From a virus, in IMG/VR virus record IMGVR_UViG_3300046694_000626, positions 1-32,933 of that record: 32,933 bases of DNA; one strand, 5' to 3'. The position numbers and the translations under genes are program-made. A model generated the notes under the pieces. It made no database searches and was not told the origin of the DNA. It was given only the letters and a program-made list of their open reading frames with translations. Positions 23,902 through 30,277 of the stretch are shown one piece after another (the stretch's first letter is position 1; every line of letters starts with the position of its first letter).

Positions 23902-24713
23902 GAGGCTTTGATGTCGGATTCGAAAACGCGGGATACCGCAGCGCCTGGCAAGTCGAAATCAACCCCATCAACCGGGCTGTGCTTGCCGACCGATTTCCCC
24001 ATGCACAGCAATTTGAAGACGTGCGCCACTGCGGCGCTCACAACCTCTGCTCCGTCGACGTCCTCACCGCAGGATTCCCCTGCCAGGACATCAGCATCGC
24101 CGGCGCCCGAGAAAGTAATCGAGACACCCGGGGACTACGCGGCGAGCGCAGCGGATTGTTTTGGGAAGTCATACGAATCCTCAAAGAAATTCAACCTCGC
24201 TGGGTGGTGCTTGAGAACGTCGTTAACCTGCTCGCTGTCAACGATAGCCACGACTTTGAAACAGTCATCCGGGCCCTTGCGGACTGCGGGTATGTGGGAT
24301 TTTGGCGAGTGCTTAATGCTCAATATTTCGGAGTCCCCCAGCAGCGTTGTCGAGTATTCCTGGTCGCAGGTTATCGACAAATGCCCCCCTTCGAGTTCCT
24401 GGCTGACGCCGCGCCAGTGGACGCAATACCTCCAGCGTCTCAATCGCAGCACTGGCCACGCCCCGCGGATGCCTGGGCTGCCAATACTTTACTCGCGGAC
24501 AGAGCCGCCTCTCAGATCGCTATGGGCTGTACCACTCTCGTCGCTCACACGAACGGATGGGATCAGATGGCTGAGCGGCAGCGAGCGGCTGAAGATGATG
24601 GGTTTTGCCTCGGACTGGATGCGGCCAACCTTGCAGAGGCTTTCGGTGCCGGAAATGCCGTTGTTACGCAGGTGGCGGAGTGGGTTGGGCGGAAATTGAT
24701 CCATATTGGTTGA
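23862..24713 (+). CDS. DNA cytosine-5 methyltransferase
   Basis: A 283-aa C5 methyltransferase. Motif I is LFAGIGGFD (9-17), binding S-adenosylmethionine. Motif IV is GFPCQDIS (71-78) with catalytic C74. Motif VI is LENVVN (117-122), motif VIII is QQRCRVFLVAG (160-170) and motif X is GAGNAV (262-267). The target-recognition stretch between VIII and X (about 180-250) is short. No restriction enzyme gene is adjacent, so it is an orphan, probably protecting phage DNA or altering host expression. It overlaps com by 40 bp. Its motifs are complete. Confidence 0.92.
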   Translation: MPQPTLGSLFAGIGGFDVGFENAGYRSAWQVEINPINRAVLADRFPHAQQFEDVRHCGAHNLCSVDVLTAGFPCQDISIAGARESNRDTRGLRGERSGLFWEVIRILKEIQPRWVVLENVVNLLAVNDSHDFETVIRALADCGYVGFWRVLNAQYFGVPQQRCRVFLVAGYRQMPPFEFLADAAPVDAIPPASQSQHWPRPADAWAANTLLADRAASQIAMGCTTLVAHTNGWDQMAERQRAAEDDGFCLGLDAANLAEAFGAGNAVVTQVAEWVGRKLIHIG

Positions 24714-24740
24714 TGACTCAGCGCCGTATTTCTCCAACCC

Positions 24741-24801
24741 CCGTACGGACAATATCCGTACGGTGGTTGACATAGTTATGTCGTACGGATATCATCCGTA
24801 C
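24741..24801 (+). promoter_or_regulatory. Promoter with paired palindromic operators of the toxin-antitoxin operon
   Basis: Two matching palindromes lie with centres 40 bp apart. Site 1 is CCGTACGGA-CAATA-TCCGTACGG (24741-24763). Site 2 is GTACGGA-TATCA-TCCGTAC (24783-24801). Both have GTACGGA arms and a 5-bp spacer. Between and across them is a near-consensus promoter: TTGACA (24767-24772), a 17-bp spacer, and TATCAT (24790-24795), the -10 box lying within site 2. A repressor bound at both sites would occlude the promoter. The ribbon-helix-helix antitoxin encoded downstream is the obvious binder. Confidence 0.75.
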
Positions 24802-24830
24802 CGCTAGCAAGAAAATAACAAGGATGAAAA

Positions 24831-24914
24831 ATGCAAGGATTAGAAACGCCCATATCAATGAGAGGAGTGGACATGGCGACTAAAAGGGCCAGCAAAGCCC
24901 AAATACGAAAATGA
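24831..24914 (+). CDS. Possible 27-codon leader peptide of the toxin-antitoxin operon
   Basis: The first ATG after the promoter has a good AAGGA ribosome site six bases upstream. It opens a 27-codon frame (MQGLETPISMRGVDMATKRA, then SKAQIRK). It ends about 50 bp before the antitoxin gene. It could be a leader peptide, a decayed antitoxin start, or chance. The product is basic at its end and is not recognised. Confidence 0.35.
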   Translation: MQGLETPISMRGVDMATKRASKAQIRK

Positions 24915-24962
24915 AACTAACTAAATTAAAAAGGAAAAAAACCTGTAAGAAACTTAGTAGGT

Positions 24963-25280
24963 ATGAAAATGACAACTTTAGATGAAACACTTAAATCAGC
25001 TAAAAGCGCACGACTTGAAATTAAAACAACAGATTTTGCAAAGGAATTCATAAAGAAAGCAGCATCACTTCAAGGCTTAGATATGACTTCTTTCATAATG
25101 GCATCCGCGTTTGAAAAAGCAGAAGCCGTGATTGAAAGCCACCGAAGGATAGAAGTTTCGGAAGAAGCTTTTAATAGAGTGCAACAAATCCTCCTAGAGG
25201 ATGAAACCGCGGCGCCGTCAGAAGCGCTACTTAGACTAATGAGAGGGAACCATGAAAACAGAAGAGACGCCGGCATGTGA
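24963..25280 (+). CDS. DUF1778 ribbon-helix-helix antitoxin (TacA-like)
   Basis: A 105-aa antitoxin of the DUF1778 family. An N-terminal ribbon-helix-helix DNA-binding part (SARLEIKTTDFAKEFIKKAA, SLQGLDMTSFIMASAFEKAE) is followed by an acidic C-terminal tail that would wrap the toxin (VSEEAFNRVQQILLEDE). It overlaps the GNAT gene by 29 bp. The first ATG is at 24963; a second at 24969 has better spacing from the TAGG at 24958-24961 and may be the true start. It likely represses its own promoter at the paired palindromes. Confidence 0.85.
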   Translation: MKMTTLDETLKSAKSARLEIKTTDFAKEFIKKAASLQGLDMTSFIMASAFEKAEAVIESHRRIEVSEEAFNRVQQILLEDETAAPSEALLRLMRGNHENRRDAGM

Positions 25281-25797
25281 AATTGACAGCAATTTGCTTG
25301 CCAATTTTGAAAAGTACAAATACACCAAGACGTTCAGTTGTGGAGTAGATGTCATCGACTCGTACTATAAGGGCAGCCTTAAGCGGGCTCTTAAAAGCGA
25401 GAACATTAACGCCATCGGTGCGATTTCGCCTACATTGGAAGTCGTTGGCTTCCTCACCATTACTATGTCGGATATTGACAAGGTGATGGCTCAGAATGGC
25501 ATCGACGACACCAATTTGCCGTCACGCGTACCCGTAATTCGGGTGATCATGTTCGGTGTCGATGGCAAATATCAAGGTTTTGGCATAGGCCAGAAAATCT
25601 TGTGGGAAGCCTTCAAGCAAGCGGCTCGGGTTCACAAGGAGATTCCGATTAAAGGGATTTACTTGGATGCAGCACCCAATGCCGTCTCATTTTATGAGGA
25701 GCTTGGATTTAAAATCATTGGTGAACCAGACATTAATCAAAGCACGCCAATGCTGATCGGAATCAAGGTGATCCTGCGGGCTATTGCAGCTTCGTAA
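25252..25797 (+). CDS. GNAT acetyltransferase toxin (TacT-like)
   Basis: A 181-aa GNAT-fold protein. The acetyl-CoA loop is KYQGFGIGQKI (106-116, Q/RxxGxG type), with Y148 in SFYEELGF (146-153) placed as the usual general acid. Proteins of this type paired with DUF1778 antitoxins acetylate the amino group of charged tRNA and stop translation. GAGGG at 25243-25247 is its ribosome site, within the antitoxin gene. The pair lies where related phages keep lysogeny control genes, so it may stabilise the prophage. Both genes are more AT-rich than the tail genes. Confidence 0.85.
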   Translation: MKTEETPACEIDSNLLANFEKYKYTKTFSCGVDVIDSYYKGSLKRALKSENINAIGAISPTLEVVGFLTITMSDIDKVMAQNGIDDTNLPSRVPVIRVIMFGVDGKYQGFGIGQKILWEAFKQAARVHKEIPIKGIYLDAAPNAVSFYEELGFKIIGEPDINQSTPMLIGIKVILRAIAAS

Positions 25798-26177
25798 CGT
25801 CAACACTTGATTACGGCTTGCCTATGTCATTATCAATGTAACTCTGTTGGCCAGAATTCCATTGATAGTGAAGCCAAGCAATATCTTCTGTGTGACCTTT
25901 CGTACCGAAAGGCTCACACAGACTTATTACATGCGGCTTTGCGCAATGCGGAGCATGCAGCGGGTACCCTTCATACGCGCACAATCGCGATGGGAGTCGC
26001 TTATCTCAGAGTCGTGTGTTAATACACGCTCGAACCTAGGGATCGTCGTCCGAATTCCATTGAACGCCCTCTCCCAGATCCCAGGCAACTTCCAATGCAG
26101 TTATCCCCCCCGTACAACTGAAATACCCTGCCGGAATCAACACAGCGAAGGTCCGCACTAGCCTCGTGCCTCAGAAG
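25798..26177. other. Intergenic stretch without a supported gene
   Basis: This 380-bp stretch holds a strong hairpin (25888-25921) but no convincing coding region. Two open frames of 71 and 104 codons lack ribosome sites and show no family pattern. In related phages a repressor gene lies hereabouts, but no helix-turn-helix protein was found on either strand. Confidence 0.6.
25888..25921. terminator. Strong hairpin downstream of the toxin-antitoxin operon
   Basis: CTGTGTGACCTTTCG and CGAAAGGCTCACACAG pair over 15 bp with one bulged C and a 3-base loop TAC. It lies about 90 bp after the GNAT stop. No U-run follows on either strand, so it is not a standard intrinsic terminator. It might be an RNA-stabilising 3' end or part of a small RNA. 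Confidence 0.4.
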
Positions 26178-26288
26178 CTAACCCCCGATCAGACGATAGG
26201 TTTCGTCGTAGCGTTCGATTGCATCGATGACGGTAGCGAGGTGAATTTCGTAGCGGCTGTTGACTTCGAAGGACAGGGAGTAGGGCAT
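26178..26288 (-). CDS. Small protein of 36 residues, unknown
   Basis: A minus-strand frame encoding MPYSLSFEVNSRYEIHLATV followed by IDAIERYDETYRLIGG. AAGGA lies about eight bases before its ATG, which supports translation. The sequence is acidic and amphipathic. It is divergent from the early genes, the place of a lysogeny regulator in related phages, but is too short for a repressor and shows no DNA-binding motif. It is not recognised. Confidence 0.5.
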   Translation of the reverse strand: MPYSLSFEVNSRYEIHLATVIDAIERYDETYRLIGG

Positions 26289-26355
26289 TAGAAAATCCTT
26301 TTCTGGATGCCTATGGCGGTGTGCCGTAGGGGAGTGTTCTTTAGCAAAATCCCCC

Positions 26356-26587
26356 ATGCATATTTGTAGGATTGCTCCTGCTCACTGGGTTTCGGAGCCT
26401 CAATGAAGCCTGCGGCTGGTCCGTCCGGGCTGAGTTCGAGATGACGCACGAGATGAGCCCGAGTGGCATGGCTAACCCTGCCGTGCAGCTCCCTTTGGCC
26501 AGCGTGGCGTTACGTCGCGCAGCCATGGAGCCCGAGGACAATCAACTGTCGTTGATTCCACTTCAAGGAATGGAGGCCGCACGATGA
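26356..26587 (+). pseudogene. ogr: Truncated ogr/Delta-type late transcription activator
   Basis: The frame ending at 26587 encodes LNEACGWSVRAEFEMTHEMS then PSGMANPAVQLPLASVALRR, the C-terminal half of an Ogr/Delta zinc-finger activator. An intact protein has about 29 residues before NEACGW carrying a CPxC pair and a YLQC strand. Here only about 15 codons lie between a possible original ATG (26356, MHIC in another frame) and that point, and three of the four zinc-binding Cys are gone. The remaining frame could start only at a TTG (26372) or an internal ATG (26441) without a ribosome site. A deletion with frameshift best explains this. Confidence 0.65.
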
Positions 26588-26838
26588 ACACCCTCCATTT
26601 TGCCCACGACTACCGCACCTGCATGCAGAACGCCGCTCACGCTTACCTGTTGCGGCATCGCGCTGAGTACCTGGCTGACTCAGATCGTTTGTTCAGCAGT
26701 GCCGAGCGTCATTTGATCGTTGGCCTGGAAGTACCGGCCAGCCTTGCCGCGAAGCTGGTGCATTTGGCCTGGACCGACATGCAATGCGCCCAGCATTCAG
26801 TTCGCACAGTCGGCGTCGGCGTCGGCAGCACGCACTAA
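26584..26838 (+). CDS. Conserved-looking phage hypothetical protein
   Basis: An 84-aa protein beginning MNTLHFAHDYRTCMQNAAHA, with a helical middle (RHLIVGLEVPASLAAKLVHL) and no known motif. AAGGAATGGAGG lies upstream (26568-26579), a strong ribosome site. It overlaps the ogr remnant by ATGA, the usual operon coupling, which shows the remnant was once translated. Function unknown; position suggests an early gene. Confidence 0.7.
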   Translation: MNTLHFAHDYRTCMQNAAHAYLLRHRAEYLADSDRLFSSAERHLIVGLEVPASLAAKLVHLAWTDMQCAQHSVRTVGVGVGSTH

Positions 26839-26863
26839 ACACCTCTCCCTTTAAACAATCGGC

Positions 26864-26882
26864 ATTCCCGCTCTGCGGGATG
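26864..26882 (+). other. Small hairpin between early genes
   Basis: ATTCCCGC and GCGGGATG face each other around a TCT loop, giving a short GC-rich stem with one non-paired position. It lies in the 77-bp gap before the next gene. No U-run follows, so attenuation is possible but not shown. Confidence 0.35.
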
Positions 26883-26915
26883 ACGGATGCGCTTTGCCTA
26901 AAAATCGAGGTTTTC

Positions 26916-27155
26916 ATGGAAGATAACGTCAGAATCAACAGCAACCTGACTCGCGTTGAAACGGAACTCCTACTCGACGCCATACGCTCGCAGTATGCCG
27001 AGCATTTCCAGACACACTGGTACGAAGAGCGTTTTAGCTCTATTCCAATTGATCGGCGCCACGATGCGCTGCTTGCGGCAATTCCAATGATGTCAGGCCT
27101 GCGGCATTTGATCGTGGCGCTCTCCCACGGGCTCGGGAGGACATTTCACCGGTGA
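26916..27155 (+). CDS. Early phage hypothetical protein upstream of the replication gene
   Basis: A 79-aa protein, MEDNVRINSNLTRVETELLL followed by a charged helical stretch and the ending GLRHLIVALSHGLGRTFHR. GAGG at 26907-26910 lies five bases before the ATG, so this start is preferred to a longer frame beginning at 26784 inside the preceding gene. It overlaps the replication gene by four bases (GTGA). It is not recognised; coupling suggests a role with replication. Confidence 0.7.
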   Translation: MEDNVRINSNLTRVETELLLDAIRSQYAEHFQTHWYEERFSSIPIDRRHDALLAAIPMMSGLRHLIVALSHGLGRTFHR

Positions 27156-29875
27156 GCGCGTTTGCCAGCAACCTGCATGCTGACGTGCTGCTGCGCCTCA
27201 AGGATGACTATGGGCTACAGCGCCGCCTGAGCATTGATTATCTGCGAGGCGGCAAATGCCCCGCATGTGGAAAAAAAGAACTCTACACGCGCTATTCAGA
27301 GCCTTGGTTGATCATCTGCGGGAGAGAAAGCAAATGCGCGCAGCAGTGGCACCTCAAAGATATCTACGAAGACTTGTTCGACGACTGGAGCAAGCGCGCG
27401 CCCTCCTCTGAGCAATTTCCCATGGCGACCGCTCGGGCTTACCTTGAGTTTGCCCGAGGCTTTCGGTTTGAACTGATTCAGGGCTGGTTCTCTCAGGACA
27501 CGTATTTCTCTGAGGCGTTGAATGCCGGCAGCGCCACGGTGCGGTTCACGCTGGAAAAGGGAGGTTACTGGGAGCGCCTGATCGATCGGCCGCATCGCTT
27601 CGGCAAGATGAAAGCGCGCTTCAAGCCCGGCGACAGTCCGCGTGGTGTTTGGTGGTGCCCGCCCTCTATCGAGCTGCTGGAGGTCAAAGAGCTGTGGATT
27701 GTCGAGGGCATTTTCGACGCGATCGCTCTGGTGCATAACTGCATCGCGGCAGTGTCCGCGATGTCGTCCAACCTTTTCCCTGAGGACTCATTGAAGGAGC
27801 TGGCGCGCCAGCGCGGCGGCAAGTTGCCCAAGCTGGTTTGGGCACTGGACAACGAACCGGGCGCGCACAAGTACACCAAGCGTTGGGTGCGCCAGGCTCG
27901 AGCCTTAGGTTACGAATGCGAGGCAGCGCAAATCCCGCAGACGGACAGCCGCAAGGTCGACTGGAACGATCTGCATCAGCGCTGGGCTTTCATCGATGAC
28001 GAAAACCAGCGCGCCGAGCAGATCAAAAAAGACGTGGCCATCGCCCGCTATCACGGCGCCTTACTGATCGCGGAAAGCGCCTCAGAGAAAGGTGTTTTGA
28101 TGTACGACTGGCGTGAGCGCCATGAATTTCACTTCGGCTTCGACAGCCGTTTGTACTGGTTCAAGATGGATCTGGAGAAGTTCAGCCGGGCGATGCATGC
28201 GCTGGAAACTTCCGACCTTCATGAAGACCAGCTACTCAGCGAAGGTCAGCGCCGGCAAAAAGCCCTGCGGCAATGTGGTGGTGTTGTCGAGATTGCCAAC
28301 TGCTATCCACAGGCCCTGTATTTTCAACGCAACGAAGTCACCGATGAATCCTGGTATTACTTTCGCGTCGACTTCCCCCACGACAGTGGCAGCGTCAAAA
28401 ACACTTTCACCGGCGGCCAGGTTGCCGCCGCCAGTGAGTTCAAAAAACGGCTGCTGGGGATGGCTGCCGGCGCGGTGTTCACCGGTAGCAGCAAGCAGCT
28501 CGACAAGATCATGAAGGATCAGCTGTTCGGCTTGAAGACCGTTGAGACAATCGACTTCGTCGGCTACAGCAAACTCCACAGCTGCTATGTGTTTGGCGAT
28601 CTCGCGGTACGCGGCGGCATCGTCAGTGTGGTGAACAAGGAAGACTTTTTCGAGTTCGGCAAGCTGCGGCTCAAGACGCTGCAAAAGTCGATCACCATGC
28701 ACATTCAGCGCGACAGCAAGCAGTATCGGACTGACTGGCTACCGATGCTTTGGCTGTGCTTCGGCGCAAAGGGGGTTGTCGCCCTCGCCTTCTGGTTTGG
28801 CTCCTTGTTCGCCGAGCAGATCCGCGCGAAGTACAAGTCGTTTCCATTCCTGGAGGTCACCGGTGAGGCCGGCGCCGGCAAGACCACGCTGCTGACTTTT
28901 TTGTGGAAGCTGCTCGGCCGCGAACATGAGGGTTTTGATCCGTCGAAATCGACGCGCGCCGGGCGTCAGCGGGCTATGGGCCAAGTCTCCAACATGCCGG
29001 TGGTGCTGATCGAGGGCGACCGGAATGAACCGGACAAGGCGCACGCAAAGGGTTTCGACTGGGACGAGCTTAAGGACTTTTACGGCGGCGGCACGCTCGG
29101 CACCAAGGGCATGAAAACCAGCGGGAACGAGACTTATGAGCCGCCGTTTCGCGGTGCGATTGCGATCAGTCAGAACGCCGATGTCAGCGCGTCGGAAGCG
29201 ATCCTTACGCGGATCATCAAATCGCATTTTGCGCGGCCGGAGGTCACGACTGAGAGCCGCGCGGCCGCTGACAATCTGAACCTAATTCCGGTTGAACAGT
29301 TAAGCCATTTTCTGCTGCTGGCCGTGCGCGCTGAGGCGCAGGTGATGACTCGGCTCGCCGAGCGCGTGCTCGTTCATGAGCGGCTATTGCGCGAACTCAA
29401 AGAAATTCGCGTGGAACGGATTATCAAGAACCACAGCCAGTTGATGGCTCTGGGGGATTGCCTGCGCCTGGTGTGCCCGCTCGATGAAAACCAGGTAGCC
29501 ATCACTCAACAAGCGCTGATGAGCATGGCGCTGGAGCGACAAGCCGCGATCAGCGCTGACCACCCCCTGGTTGCCGAGTTTTGGGAGGTTTTCGAGTACC
29601 TCGAAAGTCTCGGTGAAGGCCCGCAGGTCAATCACAGCATCGATCCGAAGCTCATTGCTATCAATCTCAACGAGTTCGCCGAACTGGCCAGTGTGCATCG
29701 GCAGAACTTGGGCGACCTCAAGACATTGCGCGGGCTCTTAGTGAATAGCCGTAGCCGTAAGTGGCAGGAAACCAACAAGCCGATTTACAGCGCGGTGCGT
29801 GCTGCGCAAGCCGCCAGCCATTCGATGCCCAAGAAGACTACGACGGTGCGCTGTTGGATTTTCCAGCGCGCCTAA
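27152..29875 (+). CDS. Toprim primase / superfamily 3-like helicase replication protein
   Basis: A 907-aa replication protein in place of the P2 rolling-circle protein A. A zinc-binding head has C36, C39, C56 and C62. The toprim domain has ELWIVEGIFDAIAL (180-193, E185 and D189) and WALDNEPG (230-237, D233). A middle region (300-520) of unknown fold follows. The ATPase has Walker A GEAGAGKTT (571-579) and NMPVVLIEGDR (about 618-628) as likely Walker B. Such proteins unwind DNA and make primers, so this phage probably replicates in theta or similar mode. GTG start, coupled to the upstream gene. Intact. Confidence 0.85.
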   Translation: MSAFASNLHADVLLRLKDDYGLQRRLSIDYLRGGKCPACGKKELYTRYSEPWLIICGRESKCAQQWHLKDIYEDLFDDWSKRAPSSEQFPMATARAYLEFARGFRFELIQGWFSQDTYFSEALNAGSATVRFTLEKGGYWERLIDRPHRFGKMKARFKPGDSPRGVWWCPPSIELLEVKELWIVEGIFDAIALVHNCIAAVSAMSSNLFPEDSLKELARQRGGKLPKLVWALDNEPGAHKYTKRWVRQARALGYECEAAQIPQTDSRKVDWNDLHQRWAFIDDENQRAEQIKKDVAIARYHGALLIAESASEKGVLMYDWRERHEFHFGFDSRLYWFKMDLEKFSRAMHALETSDLHEDQLLSEGQRRQKALRQCGGVVEIANCYPQALYFQRNEVTDESWYYFRVDFPHDSGSVKNTFTGGQVAAASEFKKRLLGMAAGAVFTGSSKQLDKIMKDQLFGLKTVETIDFVGYSKLHSCYVFGDLAVRGGIVSVVNKEDFFEFGKLRLKTLQKSITMHIQRDSKQYRTDWLPMLWLCFGAKGVVALAFWFGSLFAEQIRAKYKSFPFLEVTGEAGAGKTTLLTFLWKLLGREHEGFDPSKSTRAGRQRAMGQVSNMPVVLIEGDRNEPDKAHAKGFDWDELKDFYGGGTLGTKGMKTSGNETYEPPFRGAIAISQNADVSASEAILTRIIKSHFARPEVTTESRAAADNLNLIPVEQLSHFLLLAVRAEAQVMTRLAERVLVHERLLRELKEIRVERIIKNHSQLMALGDCLRLVCPLDENQVAITQQALMSMALERQAAISADHPLVAEFWEVFEYLESLGEGPQVNHSIDPKLIAINLNEFAELASVHRQNLGDLKTLRGLLVNSRSRKWQETNKPIYSAVRAAQAASHSMPKKTTTVRCWIFQRA

Positions 29876-29926
29876 TCCCCCTGCAATCAAAGGATCACCC
29901 GGTGCCACGGCGCTGGGATGTGCTCA

Positions 29927-30091
29927 ATGGAGAAACGTAATGCAGACGATGGATTTATGGCTTTCGCTCGCCTCGACGGTGAAGCGACATTTCAGCTTAC
30001 ACACATGCTCTTTCGTCGTTGGTGGGTGGGTGGGCGTTATGAAGGAAAGGAAAGCGTTCCCCTGGAGTTTGGATTTGAACGGCGTTTGTGA
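29927..30091 (+). CDS. Alternative 54-codon frame between replication gene and integrase
   Basis: This frame reads MEKRNADDGFMAFARLDGEA, then TFQLTHMLFRRWWVGGRYEG and a short acidic end. It looks like a folded, charged protein but overlaps the better supported 29940 frame, and its codon third positions are AT-rich. A 12-codon frame with a ribosome site (GTG at 29902, MPRRWDVLNGET) ends at 29940. These pieces may be parts of one gene split by a frameshift. Confidence 0.25.
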   Translation: MEKRNADDGFMAFARLDGEATFQLTHMLFRRWWVGGRYEGKESVPLEFGFERRL

Positions 30092-30248
30092 TCAGTGCGG
30101 GAAATCACGGGCGCATGGTGGCCATCAGCGGTGTAGCAAGGCGCGGCAGTTGGCGGCGGCACAGCGTCGAGTTGAGGAGGCCCGGACAGGAAAGCCCTCG
30201 ATTCGGAGACGGAGCGCTGGGTTGTATTGGTTGTTGCGTCAAGACTGA
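29940..30248 (+). CDS. Small zinc-ribbon-like phage protein
   Basis: A 102-aa frame whose second half carries GVCDQCGKSRAHGGHQRCSK, a C-x2-C...H...C pattern like a small zinc ribbon, and a basic end (RRVEEARTGKPSIRRRSAG). GGAGA at 29929-29933 lies six bases before the ATG, and TAATG links it to a tiny upstream frame. The real start could instead be the ATG at 30039 (MKERKAFPWSLDLNG), giving 69 aa. It precedes the integrase. Confidence 0.55.
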   Translation: MQTMDLWLSLASTVKRHFSLHTCSFVVGGWVGVMKERKAFPWSLDLNGVCDQCGKSRAHGGHQRCSKARQLAAAQRRVEEARTGKPSIRRRSAGLYWLLRQD

Positions 30249-30277
30249 GATCAGCACACACAGCACAGGAGGTGCAT

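Noticed and set aside
23908-24699. A 263-codon frame overlapping the cytosine methyltransferase in another phase
   Set aside because: Its pattern (for example SPARTSASPAP) is what the methyltransferase motifs give when read one base off. Frames of this length also occur by chance opposite other genes in this window, so there is no independent support.
25853-26063. Direct repeat GAATTCCATTGA at 25853 and 26052
   Set aside because: A 12-bp match is expected by chance several times in a window of this size, and nothing between the copies looks like a mobile element.
25847-26161. Possible decayed ogr in the gap after the toxin-antitoxin pair
   Set aside because: A faint Cys and Ser/Arg pattern appears only by jumping between frames. 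The clear ogr remnant lies at 26356-26587, so this was not accepted.
26341-26541. A 66-codon minus-strand frame opposite the ogr remnant
   Set aside because: It is the complement of sequence with clear Ogr similarity and has no ribosome site.
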